DNA of 64,000 nt from Lewinella sp. W8 (lineage in GTDB: Bacteria > Bacteroidota > Bacteroidia > Chitinophagales > Saprospiraceae). Positions 1-9,600 of the stretch are shown here, piece by piece. Numbering within the stretch: the first letter of the stretch is position 1; each line of letters starts with the position of its first letter. Location of the stretch: positions 1-64,000 of the forward strand of contig NZ_SNAQ03000020.1 of NCBI RefSeq assembly GCF_004375085.3, written 5' to 3'. Below the pieces are notes generated by a model, which saw only the letters and a list, made by a program, of their open reading frames with translations, was not told the DNA's origin and searched no databases. The position numbers were made by a program, and so were the translations under genes.

Positions 1-1
1 C

Positions 2-1612
2 GCCCTGCGCATCCGCGCCGGTGACGGTTGTGGTAACTTCGACGTGGACATCCTCGAGTTCTGCGTGACGCCGGACAAGGCACCGACCCCGATCTGTATC
101 CAGACGCTGACGGTCACGCTGATGCCCACAGGTTCGTCTGGGGAAGGGACCCCAGACGATACCTCCGGTGGCGGTATGGCGGCCATCTGGGCTACGGACT
201 TCATCGCCTCTGACGTCACGGACTGCTTCGGCAACGTGATCGACAAGTACAGCATCTACACCGAAGAAGAAGCTACGGAAGCTGGATTCGCTCCTGCCGT
301 TGGCCGCATCGGTATCGACCTGACGTGTGAGGACTTCGGTGAGGACGTGAACGTACGGGTGTACGCCATCGACAACGCGGGCAACGCCGACTACTGTTCG
401 GTAGTACTCGAAGTCCAGGCCTTCCAGGACGGACTGTGTGACGGTAACAGCGGAATGCTTACCGGTGCCGTTGCCACCCAGGACGACGATCTGATGGGCG
501 GTGTTGAAGTAACCGTAACGGGGGCTAACGACATGGACGAAATGGTCGTAACCAACGCGAATGGTCAGTATGCATTCTCCAACCTCGAGTTGGGTGGAGA
601 CTACACCGCGCAGCCGGCCTATAATGCCGCCTTCGATTACGGCGAAGTAACCGTAACGGACATTGTCGCGATCACCAGTCACATCCTTGGCACCGCCGAA
701 TTGCAGACGGGATATGACTACGTGGCGGCGGACGTAACGCTGGACTCCGACGTGAATATCTTCGACCTGGTGGCCATCCGCCGGGTAATTCTCGGATTGG
801 ATGATGAGCTGAATGCCCTGGGACTCACCTGGCGCTTCGTGGAAGCGGACTACAACCTGACGCCGGGTAACTGGATGACGGTATTCCCGGAGGTGTACAA
901 CGTGAACAACCTGCAGGGTAACGTCACGGATGCGGACTTCGTAGGTGTTGAGCTGGGTAACGTACTTCGTTCCGGCGGCCGTGCGGCCCTGGAGCTGACG
1001 GTAGACGACGCCCAACTGGCCGCGGGCCAGGCGCACACGATTGAGCTGAGCAACGGCGAGCTGGCGGGCTTCCAGGGTACCCTGGAACTGGCCGCAGGAC
1101 TCGAGCTTTTGAACGTAACCTACGAAGGCGAAGGCGCTCTGAACCTGAACCGCGCCGGTGAAGGAATGATCGCCATGGCCTTTACCGGACGTACGCAGAT
1201 CAACCTGGAAGTACGGGCCACCGAAGACTTGCGCTTAAGTGAGGTACTCCGGATGACGGATGCCATCACCTACCGGGAGGGTACGGCCGCCAACGGCGGC
1301 GCGGGCGAACTAAGCCTGCACTTCGGGGTAGACTTGGCACCTGCGTCCGCGCAAAACAAGTTACTACAGAACACGCCCAACCCGGTTTCTGAAACCACCG
1401 TAATCCGTTTTGAGTTGGCCCAGGCGGGCCCCGCAACCCTGACGCTACGGGATGCGGCCGGACGCCGGTTGCTGGTGCGAGAAATTGATGCCGTGGCGGG
1501 AAGCAACCAGCTGGAGCTGTCGCGCAAGGACCTTGGTGCCAGTGGGGTAGTGACCTATACCCTGGAGTCGGGCGACTTTACGGCCACGAAGAAGATGGTG
1601 ATTCAGAAATAG
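2..1612 (+). CDS. T9SS-exported multidomain surface protein, C-terminal part (5' end outside window)
   Basis: The reading frame is open from base 2, so this is the C-terminal part of a larger protein cut by the left edge. In order it shows Ig/HYR-like sequence with spaced cysteines (to about base 445), a CnaB-like segment (about 450-620), a dockerin-like pair (about 640-810, two helices containing D-L/I-V-A-I each followed by a Leu-Gly turn) and an immunoglobulin-like region. The last 80 or so residues are a type A T9SS sorting domain: the N-T-P-N-P-V motif near base 1375, a beta-sandwich, and the end V-I-Q-K. It is probably exported across the outer membrane and attached to the surface or released. 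The dockerin-like pair could bind a cohesin-like partner, but none is visible. The function beyond adhesion or surface display is unknown. A strong terminator follows. Confidence 0.85.
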   Translation, partial: ALRIRAGDGCGNFDVDILEFCVTPDKAPTPICIQTLTVTLMPTGSSGEGTPDDTSGGGMAAIWATDFIASDVTDCFGNVIDKYSIYTEEEATEAGFAPAVGRIGIDLTCEDFGEDVNVRVYAIDNAGNADYCSVVLEVQAFQDGLCDGNSGMLTGAVATQDDDLMGGVEVTVTGANDMDEMVVTNANGQYAFSNLELGGDYTAQPAYNAAFDYGEVTVTDIVAITSHILGTAELQTGYDYVAADVTLDSDVNIFDLVAIRRVILGLDDELNALGLTWRFVEADYNLTPGNWMTVFPEVYNVNNLQGNVTDADFVGVELGNVLRSGGRAALELTVDDAQLAAGQAHTIELSNGELAGFQGTLELAAGLELLNVTYEGEGALNLNRAGEGMIAMAFTGRTQINLEVRATEDLRLSEVLRMTDAITYREGTAANGGAGELSLHFGVDLAPASAQNKLLQNTPNPVSETTVIRFELAQAGPATLTLRDAAGRRLLVREIDAVAGSNQLELSRKDLGASGVVTYTLESGDFTATKKMVIQK

Positions 1613-1687
1613 GTCCCGATTTCGGGGCGCAATTTTTGCTCACCACCACCCTAATTATTTAGGTCAATGTTTACATGAGTAGCATTG

Positions 1688-1718
1688 GGCGGCACCAGTT
1701 TTGGTGCCGCCTTTTTTT
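1688..1718 (+). terminator. Rho-independent terminator
   Basis: A perfect 9-bp stem, GGCGGCACC (1688-1696) and GGTGCCGCC (1703-1711), encloses a 6-nt loop and is followed directly by seven T. It lies 75 nt after the stop of the surface-protein gene. Confidence 0.92.
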
Positions 1719-1848
1719 GTCCCAAAAGCTAAATGACTGTCGTGCGAACATTCGTCCAAAGGATTTTAGGACTCACTCGGGCATCCCGGTTTATCGTCGG
1801 ATGAGGGGGAGAAGAACTATGCTGTTATCAGCATGCGAGGGGTAAATC

Positions 1849-3171
1849 ATGGCCGGGTATATTCCGAAACCGCAGTTGGTAAACCGACTCACTTCCCGCA
1901 TCTTTGCGCAAAACTACGCGGATACTGTGGCAACACCCCAAGTGATCATTATTGGCGCCGGCGTCGCCGGCCTGACGGCCGCCATTGAACTGGAACGAGC
2001 CGGCCACCGTCCGCTGATCCTCGAGGCGGACGACCGCCCCGGCGGCCGACTGAAAACCGACCAGCACGAGGGCTTCCTCCTCGACCGTGGTTTCCAGGTG
2101 CTGCTGACGGACTACCCAGAAGTGCAACGGTATCTGGACCTCAAGGCGCTGGATATCGGCACCTTCCGTCCTGGCGGACACGTACACACCCGCCAGCAAC
2201 GGTTCCGGTTTGCCGATCCCCTGCGGGAACCCGCCCAGCTCTTCCGCTCCACGCTTTCCCCGATCGGGACCCTTTCGGACAAGACCAAACTGGCCCAGCT
2301 GTCCCTTTCGTTACGGGCGACGAGCAACGAGGATTGCTTTCGGGGATACGAAGAAAAACCCACTCAGGATTACCTCTGGGAGCTTGGCTTCAGTGAACAG
2401 ATCGTAGAGCGCTTTTTCCGCCCCTTCTTCGGCGGCATTTTTCTGGAGCTGGATCTGAGCACTCCCGCCGGCCTTTTTCGCTACATCTTCAAGATGTTCA
2501 GCCAGGGAAGCGCCGCCCTGCCCGCCGGGGGCATCGAAGCGATCGTGCACCAGCTGGTTGGAAAGCTGGAACACACCGAGATTCGTTGTGGTGTCGGAGT
2601 GACCGCGGTGAACGGGGATACAGTAACGCTGGACGACGGCAGTACGATTGCCGCACCGGGTGGCATCATCGTCGCTTGTCCCCCAACGAAGGTGCTTCCG
2701 CGCCTGGCGGGAAGCCCGGTGGAATGGAAGTCAACCACCAATTTGTACTTCTACAGCAGTCGGCGCCTCCGCGAAAACCGCCTGATTAACCTCGTCTCCG
2801 ATCCGACCAGTCTGATCAATACCTTTTGCGTACTGGATGAAGTCGCCCCCAGCTACAAGATGGAAGGGCAGGGAGGTTCCCTCATTTCCGTCACCCTCCG
2901 CAGGCCACTGGACCGGGAATCCTCCATCGGCCAGGCCGAACAGGATCTCCTTCGACATAGCCGCTTGCCCAACGACGCCCTGCGCTTCCTGAAGCGGTAT
3001 GACGTCCGGCAGGCCCTACCGGACCTCTCCCGGGTCGCCTTCCGCCAGGACCCCACCCACGGACGGGTGATGGACCGCATTTTCCTGGCCGGCGATCACC
3101 AGCTCAACGGCTCCCTGGATGCGGCCATGCGCAGCGGCCGCCTGGCGGCCGAGGGCTTATTGCGGGTGTAA
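1849..3171 (+). CDS. FAD-dependent amine oxidase / protoporphyrinogen-oxidase-like protein
   Basis: This is a flavoprotein of the NAD(P)/FAD-dependent amine oxidase superfamily. The dinucleotide-binding fold starts at residues 32-41 (V-I-I-I-G-A-G-V-A-G), followed by E-A-D-D-R-P-G-G-R-L, the usual second FAD contact. The C-terminus has the closing FAD motif (A-G-D-H-Q-L-N-G-S-L-D-A-A, then S-G) near residues 416-432. The length of 440 residues suits the family. Relatives desaturate carotenoids or oxidise protoporphyrinogen or amines; the substrate cannot be read here. About 26 residues precede the flavin fold, so a GTG start at 1927 is an alternative. ATG 1849 has GAGGGG seven nt upstream, and a small 6-bp hairpin (1819-1834) lies in the leader. 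It appears to be a single-gene unit. Confidence 0.8.
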   Translation: MAGYIPKPQLVNRLTSRIFAQNYADTVATPQVIIIGAGVAGLTAAIELERAGHRPLILEADDRPGGRLKTDQHEGFLLDRGFQVLLTDYPEVQRYLDLKALDIGTFRPGGHVHTRQQRFRFADPLREPAQLFRSTLSPIGTLSDKTKLAQLSLSLRATSNEDCFRGYEEKPTQDYLWELGFSEQIVERFFRPFFGGIFLELDLSTPAGLFRYIFKMFSQGSAALPAGGIEAIVHQLVGKLEHTEIRCGVGVTAVNGDTVTLDDGSTIAAPGGIIVACPPTKVLPRLAGSPVEWKSTTNLYFYSSRRLRENRLINLVSDPTSLINTFCVLDEVAPSYKMEGQGGSLISVTLRRPLDRESSIGQAEQDLLRHSRLPNDALRFLKRYDVRQALPDLSRVAFRQDPTHGRVMDRIFLAGDHQLNGSLDAAMRSGRLAAEGLLRV

Positions 3172-3214
3172 TCTGCACTACCGCAACGGGCAGACACTGC
3201 AATCAGTAGATCAT

Positions 3215-3268
3215 GGCACCTGCACCGGCTGAGCCGAGTATTCTGCTTTGCACCTGCGCTCCGTCGCC
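3215..3268 (+). repeat. CACCTGC-family intergenic repeat, two copies
   Basis: GGCACCTGCACC (3215-3226) and, 20 nt later, a TTTGCACCTGCGCTCCGTCGCC block (3247-3268). Close relatives lie at 4034, 10771, 19981, 28094, 33033, 35527 and, inside a gene, 42129. Confidence 0.7.
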
Positions 3269-3339
3269 ATAGTTTCAAATTGTTCCGCGATACATCGGAT
3301 GACCCTTCGCTTTACTCAGGAGACAGCCGATGAACGCTA

Positions 3340-3460
3340 CTTCCTTCTTCTCTCTTCCTTCTTTATTCTTCCTCCCCCTTTACCTCCTACCCACGATCCC
3401 CTAATTCCTCCTCCGTCTCCTTAAATTTCGCGACCGGCCTGCGGAGCAGACCTCTTCCGG
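3340..3460 (+). repeat. Composite polypyrimidine + 31-nt dispersed repeat, copy A
   Basis: A 23-nt pyrimidine word (3340-3362) is identical to the reverse complement of 10514-10536. The 31-nt block at 3430-3460 matches the reverse complement of 10455-10485 at 27 of 31 positions by eye. Both blocks occur in the same order, so this is a two-block element of about 120 bp and not just low complexity. Confidence 0.65.
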
Positions 3461-3514
3461 AAACTCCGGTTCTTGGCCTATATCCTTAGTCCTTAATCCT
3501 ACGGCCTAATTCCG

Positions 3515-3522
3515 TATCTTCC
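3515..3522 (+). promoter_or_regulatory. Candidate -7 promoter element for ogt
   Basis: TATCTTCC resembles the Bacteroidota -7 consensus TAnnTTTG. It ends only four nt before the ATG at 3527, so the mRNA would have almost no leader. No good -33 TTTG is seen. Confidence 0.4.
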
Positions 3523-3526
3523 CTCC

Positions 3527-4018
3527 ATGGCTACCACCTGGATACGCACGGATTTTGGAACATTCCGGCTGTCGGCTTCTCACCGCGGACTTACCGAGTT
3601 GCGGCTGACGGAGAAACTGCCACCACAAAATTTGGTGTCTACGAATAATGAGCATTTGGCCACCGCCGTGACGCAGCTTCAGGAATATTTTGCCGGGAAG
3701 CGCGAGCAGTTTACGGTGGCCTTTGACTGGTCCGAAGCGACGGAATTTCACCGCGGGGTATGGAGCGAGCTGGTCAAAATCCCCTACGCCCGTACGGTAA
3801 GCTACCAGTACATCGCCGAGCGGCTGGGCGATAAAAACGCCATCCGGGCCGTGGGACAGGCCAACCGCCGCAACCCGATCGCCATCATGGTGCCCTGCCA
3901 TCGGGTCATCGCGAAGTCGGGGGACCTGCAGGGCTATTTTTATGGCCTGGATTTTAAGCGTCGGCTGCTTGCCCTGGAAAATCCCCGGAGTTTCGGGGAG
4001 CAGGGCAGCCTTTTTTGA
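3527..4018 (+). CDS. ogt: Methylated-DNA--protein-cysteine S-methyltransferase (Ogt)
   Basis: A suicide DNA repair protein that moves the alkyl group from O6-alkylguanine or O4-alkylthymine to its own cysteine. The active-site motif P-C-H-R-V is at residues 123-127 (acceptor Cys124). It is preceded by the recognition-helix region (A-V-G-Q-A-N-R-R-N-P, about 108-117) and followed by the usual G-Y-x-x-G-L-x-x-K segment. The 163-residue length equals stand-alone Ogt enzymes; there is no Ada regulatory domain. The start ATG at 3527 gives a normal N-terminal domain. It is transcribed alone or with the following kynureninase gene, which begins 42 nt after the stop. Confidence 0.93.
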   Translation: MATTWIRTDFGTFRLSASHRGLTELRLTEKLPPQNLVSTNNEHLATAVTQLQEYFAGKREQFTVAFDWSEATEFHRGVWSELVKIPYARTVSYQYIAERLGDKNAIRAVGQANRRNPIAIMVPCHRVIAKSGDLQGYFYGLDFKRRLLALENPRSFGEQGSLF

Positions 4019-4033
4019 AGGAGCGGAGGTGGG

Positions 4034-4051
4034 CGCGGAGCGCAGGTGCAG
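4034..4051 (-). repeat. CACCTGC-family repeat, minus orientation
   Basis: The reverse strand reads TGCACCTGCGCTCCGCGC, matching the copy at 3247-3268 over its first 15 nt. It lies just after the ogt stop. Confidence 0.6.
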
Positions 4052-4060
4052 TGAAGACTG

Positions 4061-5362
4061 GTGATGCAACCCTTTTCCGTTTTTTTCATTCTGTCGGGGA
4101 ATACCGTAACATTGTTGCTGCCTAACCAAGATTTCCTCATGCTACGTGATGAATTTCATCTGCCCCCGACGGGCATCTATCTCTGCGGAAACAGCCTGGG
4201 TCCCCAGCCGAAGGCCGCCGTCACTAAACTGGAAACCGAGCTGACCTCCTGGCGGGAGCGCGCCGTTGAGGGTTGGTGGAAGGGACCGGACGGGGGCTGG
4301 TTGGGCTTTCACCGCCGACTGGAAAGCGATCTGGCGGGGATCGTCGGCGCCCGTCCCGCGGAGGTGACCGTGGCCAATGCCCTCACGGTAAACCTGCACC
4401 TGCTGATGGTTTCCTTCTTTCGCCCGGAAGGTAAGCGGCGAAAGATCATCATGGAGAAGGGAGCCTTCCCCAGCGACCAGCACGCCATCATCGCCCAGCT
4501 GAAATTCCACGGTTTGGACCCCGCAACGGACCTCATCGAAGTTGGCCCGCCGGAGGGAGAATCCGCCATCCGGACGGAGGATGTCCTGGCCGCCATCCAC
4601 AAGGCCGGCGATTCGCTGGCCCTGGTGTTGTGGAGTGGGGTGCACTACTATACCGGACAGTTTTTTGACCTACCCGCCATCGCTGCCGCCGGCCGGGAGG
4701 TAGGGGCCCGGGTGGGTTTTGACCTGGCGCACGCGGTGGGTAACGTGCCGCTTTCCCTGCACGACTGGGGGGCAGATTTTGCCGTTTGGTGCTCCTACAA
4801 GTACCTCAACGGCGGTCCCGGAGCACCGGGAGGAATGTTCGTCCACGAGCGTCATCACGGGAACGAGGATTTGCCCCGCTTCGCCGGATGGTGGGGGCAC
4901 CGGGAGAGCGACCGCTTTTTGATGCGCCGCGAGTTTCGCCCCGAGGCCGGCGCTGCGGGGTGGCAGGTGTCTACCGTACCGGTCTTGGGCATGGCGCCCC
5001 TGCTGGCTTCCCTGCCCATGTTCACCAGGGTAGGGGGGATGAAGGCGCTGCGGAGCCGGAGCGAGGAACTGACCGCCGCGCTGGCTTCCGATTTGGCTGA
5101 ATTGCGGGTGGATGGCGCTCCCCTGCGTATCCTGACGCCTGCGGATCCGTCCGCCCGGGGAGCCCAGTTATCCATCTACGTGCCCGGCCACCGGCCGGAA
5201 CTGGAGGGAGCGCTTTCCGAGGCCGGTCTCATCTGTGACTACCGGGAGGATAACCTGGGGGGAAGCGCCGGTGGTGTGCTGCGGGTTGCCCCGGCCCCGC
5301 TCTACACGGAGTTGGAGGAAGTGAAGCGGGTGCCCGAAATTTTAGCAAAAGTTTTGAAATAA
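4061..5362 (+). CDS. kynU: Kynureninase
   Basis: A PLP-dependent hydrolase that splits kynurenine (or 3-hydroxykynurenine) into anthranilate (or 3-hydroxyanthranilate) and alanine. Family motifs are present: G-N-S-L-G-P-Q-P-K near residues 43-51, the F-P-S-D segment near 140, D-L-A-H-A-V-G-N near 220-227, and S-Y-K-Y-L-N-G-G-P-G with the likely Schiff-base Lys247. The start is uncertain. GTG 4061 and ATG 4064 give a hydrophobic N-terminus unusual for the family, while ATG 4139 leaves 20 residues before G-N-S-L-G, and a TTG near 4112 would fit Pseudomonas enzymes best. No other tryptophan-degradation or NAD-synthesis gene is adjacent. Confidence 0.9.
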   Translation: MMQPFSVFFILSGNTVTLLLPNQDFLMLRDEFHLPPTGIYLCGNSLGPQPKAAVTKLETELTSWRERAVEGWWKGPDGGWLGFHRRLESDLAGIVGARPAEVTVANALTVNLHLLMVSFFRPEGKRRKIIMEKGAFPSDQHAIIAQLKFHGLDPATDLIEVGPPEGESAIRTEDVLAAIHKAGDSLALVLWSGVHYYTGQFFDLPAIAAAGREVGARVGFDLAHAVGNVPLSLHDWGADFAVWCSYKYLNGGPGAPGGMFVHERHHGNEDLPRFAGWWGHRESDRFLMRREFRPEAGAAGWQVSTVPVLGMAPLLASLPMFTRVGGMKALRSRSEELTAALASDLAELRVDGAPLRILTPADPSARGAQLSIYVPGHRPELEGALSEAGLICDYREDNLGGSAGGVLRVAPAPLYTELEEVKRVPEILAKVLK

Positions 5363-5424
5363 GGGAGGGAACTTCATCGTAACAATTAGGGTTATACCAG
5401 CATAAACTCATAAATCCCTATCCC

Positions 5425-5499
5425 ATGTTACTCTTCGTCCTTGGCCTCATTTTTGCCTACGTCGTTTACGTCATGAGTCAGACCCCCGCCCGTCGCTAG
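5425..5499 (+). CDS. Putative 24-residue single-span membrane peptide
   Basis: A short frame lies in the gap between kynU and the DUF3089 lipoprotein gene. It encodes 24 residues: a hydrophobic helix of about 16 residues (M-L-L-F-V-L-G-L-I-F-A-Y-V-V-Y-V) followed by a polar tail ending P-A-R-R. The N-out or N-in topology cannot be fixed, although the two C-terminal arginines favour a cytoplasmic C-terminus. It could be a small membrane protein or chance. A hydrophobic helix with a basic end in exactly the gap is suggestive, but I recognise no family and no clear ribosome-binding site. Confidence 0.4.
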   Translation: MLLFVLGLIFAYVVYVMSQTPARR

Positions 5500-5533
5500 G
5501 CGGATTCGGCTCCTGCATTAACCCTAATCCTAT

Positions 5534-6586
5534 ATGCGTTTATTGATTTTCGGGAGCCTTCTTTTACTGGCTGGCTGCGCTTCCGTGCCCAAACTTCCGG
5601 AAGGAAATACCCTGCGTACCCCCGCCGCCCCCGACTACGCCCAGGAGCAAAACTGGGCCGCCCTGCCCTTCCGGGATGATGGTGCCGACCGCACCCCCGG
5701 AGATGATTTAGAGGACGGACAGCTTGCCGCCCGGGCGGATGTTTTTTACCTGCATCCCACCATTTATTCCGATACCCGCAGGGGCAACCAATACTGGAAC
5801 GCCAACCTCCGCGACGAAAAACTCAACGCTTCCGTAGACAACCTGACCCTCCCCAACCACGCGGCCATCTTCAACGCCGCCGCAAAAGTATACGCCCCCC
5901 GCTACCGGCAGGCGCACCTTAAGGTTTTTTATCCGGCCGGCCGCAGCGTAGCGGAGCAGGCCCTGGATACGGCCTACCAGGACGTCCTGGTGGCCTTCGA
6001 CTATTACCTGGAAAACTACAACCGGGGGCGGCCCATCATCATCGCCAGCCACAGCCAGGGAACCACTCACGCAAAACGCCTGATGGCGGACCGCTTTGAC
6101 GGCAAGCCCCTCCGAAAGCAACTGGTGGCTGCTTATCTGGTGGGCATGCCGGTGAGCAAACGGGCGTACGAAACCATTCCGGTTTGTGATCGCCCTACCC
6201 AAACGGGCTGCTTCGTCAGTTGGAGAACCTACCGCGACGACTTCAAGCCAGACGCCGATTACCGCGATACGGTGCCGGATATTGCCGTGGTCAATCCCCT
6301 CAGCTGGACGACCGGGCCGGAGAAAATACCCGCCGAAGAAAACCTGGGGGGAGTGCTTTACAATTATGAAGCCGGACTATTGCCGGAATTGGTGTGGGCG
6401 CAAGTCCGCGGAGCGGGACTCTTTACGAATAAGCCCAAATTCTTTGGCGACATTCTCTTCAATACCAGGAACTATCACGTCGGAGACTACAACCTGTTCT
6501 GGATGAACATCCGGAAAAATGCGGTGGACCGGGTGGAGGCCTTCCTGGAGGAAGGCAGGGAAGGGGCACCCCCGACGACGGAGTAA
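5534..6586 (+). CDS. DUF3089 alpha/beta-hydrolase-like lipoprotein
   Basis: A lipoprotein signal peptide is clear: a hydrophobic run to L-A-G-C with Cys15. The rest resembles DUF3089, an alpha/beta-hydrolase-like family. It has D-V-F-Y-L-H-P-T-I-Y (about 71-80) and a nucleophile elbow S-H-S-Q-G with Ser174. The substrate is unknown; relatives are annotated only as lipase- or esterase-like. It would be anchored to the outer membrane or inner-membrane periplasmic face. The next gene is convergent, with 75 nt between the two stops containing an imperfect hairpin near 6595-6616 that may end both transcripts. Confidence 0.8.
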   Translation: MRLLIFGSLLLLAGCASVPKLPEGNTLRTPAAPDYAQEQNWAALPFRDDGADRTPGDDLEDGQLAARADVFYLHPTIYSDTRRGNQYWNANLRDEKLNASVDNLTLPNHAAIFNAAAKVYAPRYRQAHLKVFYPAGRSVAEQALDTAYQDVLVAFDYYLENYNRGRPIIIASHSQGTTHAKRLMADRFDGKPLRKQLVAAYLVGMPVSKRAYETIPVCDRPTQTGCFVSWRTYRDDFKPDADYRDTVPDIAVVNPLSWTTGPEKIPAEENLGGVLYNYEAGLLPELVWAQVRGAGLFTNKPKFFGDILFNTRNYHVGDYNLFWMNIRKNAVDRVEAFLEEGREGAPPTTE

Positions 6587-6661
6587 TCCTTACGGTTAAC
6601 CCATTTCCGGGTTTACGTACATGCATCCACTAGCCACCAATTTTCCCGCCAACCACCGGGC

Positions 6662-9600
6662 CTAAAAGTCGTACCCCAGCGATAAGTGCAGTTTGGGGTC
6701 CTGGCGGATGTCGGTTTCTACGCCCCAGGCGTAGTCCACCCGGATATAGTAACCAAACAGGGTCGTGCGGGCACCAAACCCGTAACCGTAGACGATGGGT
6801 TCCCGGAAGCGCCGCACCCGTACGGTAACCGGTCCGCGTTCCACCTGTCCGGGGTCGGGGTAGGTGGTGATGTTAACCGGATTGTCTTCGTCGAAGGGGT
6901 CGGAGCCGGACCAGGCGGTGCCCACGTCAAAGAAGCTGACCAGTTGGAAGTTACGGAGCAGGTTGGAGCGCAGGTTCCGGAAGAAGTAGTTGAAGATGGG
7001 GACCCGCAGTTCGGTGTTGTGCAAAAGGTAGGTTCCGCCGTTCCGGATGTTGATGTCGAAGCCCCGCAGGGGGTTGGCCAAATCCTGAAAGACGAAGTTG
7101 CCCTCCGTTGGGGTGGGAATGGTCTGGTTGAAAGTATTCAGCACGCTCTGGTCGGCTCCCCCCAGGTAGAAGAGAATGCGCTGGCCACCAAAATTGGTGG
7201 CACCGGCCAGGCGGAAGGCCAGGATGCTACGTTTGTCGATGCGGTGGTAATGGCGGGCATCAAAGCCGAGGATGCCAAGGAAACCGGGCTCGAAGCCGGT
7301 GTCTCCATCGCCACTCAGGCTGATGTTGAAGCTTTTGTAGAAGTCGGCAAACACCTTGTAGCGCGTTCCCATCCGGAGATTCGTGGCCAGGTCCAGGGTG
7401 TTGTCAAAAACGTATTCCAGGCGAGCTCCGATGCGTTGCTGGTTGTCCGGACTGGACTGCAGGGCCGCAATTTCGGTGGGTAATTCCTGCACGCGATCGC
7501 GGCGGATGGTGGCCGTAGCCCGCAGCGAGGTAAAGATGTCCAGGGGGTAACGGACCCCAAACTGGGCCAGGAGGGTGTTTTCCTCCACGATCCGGGGAAT
7601 GTTCGGACGAAGGTTATTGAAGAAGCCCTCCTCCTGACGGCGGTTACGCCGGTAGACGCTGAAAATTTTATCCAGGCGACGCTTACGGTCCTGGTAGGTG
7701 GCAAAGTATTCCGTACCGTTGAAACTGGTAGGAATCCGGACGCCACCCTCCACGGAATAATCCTCGAAAAGGTCCATCACATTCCCCTTGAAGAGGATGC
7801 CCATGGGCTGCTGGGTGAAGCCGTTAGGGTTCGCCGAAAAGGAGTTGAGACCGGCAAAGAGCGGGTCATTATTTGCCTCCGTTTTGAGGTAGTTGATACG
7901 GAAGGTGAGGCGGTAGGGCGTAATTCTACCCGGGCGGAAACGATAGGTTCGATTGAGCTCCGCAACGGGCCGCTCCCCCTGCAGCAGGGGGTTCACCGGG
8001 CGGTCTGCTCCCGGATTGACGGGAGGGGGAGTGACCACGGTCAGGTTGGGGCGATCGGAGCTGGCGGGCGTAGGGGGCGCCTCACTGGTGGCGGGTTCCT
8101 GAAGGAGAATATTTTCTACGGCAGGGGCCTCTTCGGACTGGTTTTCTTCCCGCGGGTTGATGTCTTCAAAACGCGTTTGGAAAAGATATTGCTCGTCGAC
8201 CTGGTTGGGGGCCGGTTCGGAGGGGTTGATGGCATTCGGACGCATCAACTGATCGTCGACGAGGTCTTCCGCGCTATTGAAATTTGGTACTGCTTGCCCT
8301 ACGGCACGATAACTTGACCGCCGGAAGGACGTGGGATCCAACCGTACGTTCAGGGTGGTGTCAAACTGGAACTTCTGTAGGATGGGGCCGTCCGTAGTGA
8401 TGTAGCGGGCTACCCCCACGGGTAACCGGCCACTGGCGTCGATGGCGTCGATACTGAGGTTTTGCCGGGTAACGGCCTCCGTTACCGCCCGCTCCTTGAT
8501 GACCGGAAAGACGTTGATGGAGTCAATCAGGGTGGTGTCCAGGCTCGTCAGACTGCTGTCGGCGTGCAGGGTGATTTCGCTGCCGTCGTTCAGGTAAATG
8601 GTCTGTTCGTAGTGGTCAATGTAGTCTTCCAGGTGGGCCTGGAAGCGGGTGACGATACCACTCAGGTCGCTGAGGTAGCCGAAGTGTTGGTCGTCAATGA
8701 CGACCGGGTTGCGTTCGTTAGCCAGGGGAGTGTTGGTGATGCGGACGTACTCTCCGGGTTTTCCCTCCAGGTCGTAGTAGAACAGGTCAAAGTTGTTGAT
8801 GGGCAGAATGGTGTCGAGTCGGGCGGCTTCTACCTTGGTGGTTTGGCGATTACTCGCAAAGACGACACCCTGGCGCCCGCGAATTTTGACGGGCATGGCG
8901 TCCAGATCGTCCCAGAAGTCGTTGGTGATCTTCACCGAGGTCCGGTTGGCGGGGTAGTAGTAATACACGTCCGTCGCGCCGAAGGCGCTGGCGGTAATGA
9001 TCATGGAACCCGGATCGACGTAGGCCATACTGAATACCCGATCGAGCTGAATGCCAAAATCTTTGGTGACGTCGTCTCCGGTGTTGATGTCGTATTGCAT
9101 CAGGCGGGGCCGGTCTCGCTTTTCATAGAGAATGGCGAGCTCCTGGTTGGAGGGAGACCAGTCCAGCATGGGATAGTTGTAGTCCGTCGCCTGGAGGAGG
9201 TTCCGCTGACCTCCCTTGAGGACCAGTTCCCGTTCCCCGGTAGCGACGTCCTGCAGATAGACCTTATACCGGCCAATTTCGTTGAGGACGTAGGCAATTT
9301 TGGTGCCGTCGGGACTGACGGCCATACTCGTCATCGGGAGTTGCTTCTTGTTCTTAACCGGAATGGCTTCTCCCGCCGGTGCCGGCAGGCCGTTGAGGTC
9401 TTCCTCGTAGCGGGTACGGTAGAATTCCCGCCAGTTGAACAGCACGTTGTCGTAATTGCTTCCCAGTACGTAGAGGAAACCGTTTTCAACCGACCGGTTG
9501 ATGCGGGTCAGGTAAAGGAGGTTAGACACCGTGGACTTGCCGAAATTTTCCGAGACGTAGTACCAGAAGGAATGGCCGGCCAAACGGGGGTAATCCGTAG

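Larger units (their letters stand above)
3172..3526. other. Gene-free intergenic region with dispersed repeats
   Basis: I see no credible gene here. The stretch holds two CACCTGC-core repeats (3215-3268), a polypyrimidine tract (about 3339-3425) and a 31-nt block that recurs inverted near 10.5 kb. It ends in a candidate promoter for ogt. Confidence 0.75.

Noticed and set aside
6593-6618. Possible bidirectional terminator between convergent genes
   Set aside because: Stem of about seven pairs with a mismatch and no T-run on either strand; too weak to list as a terminator.
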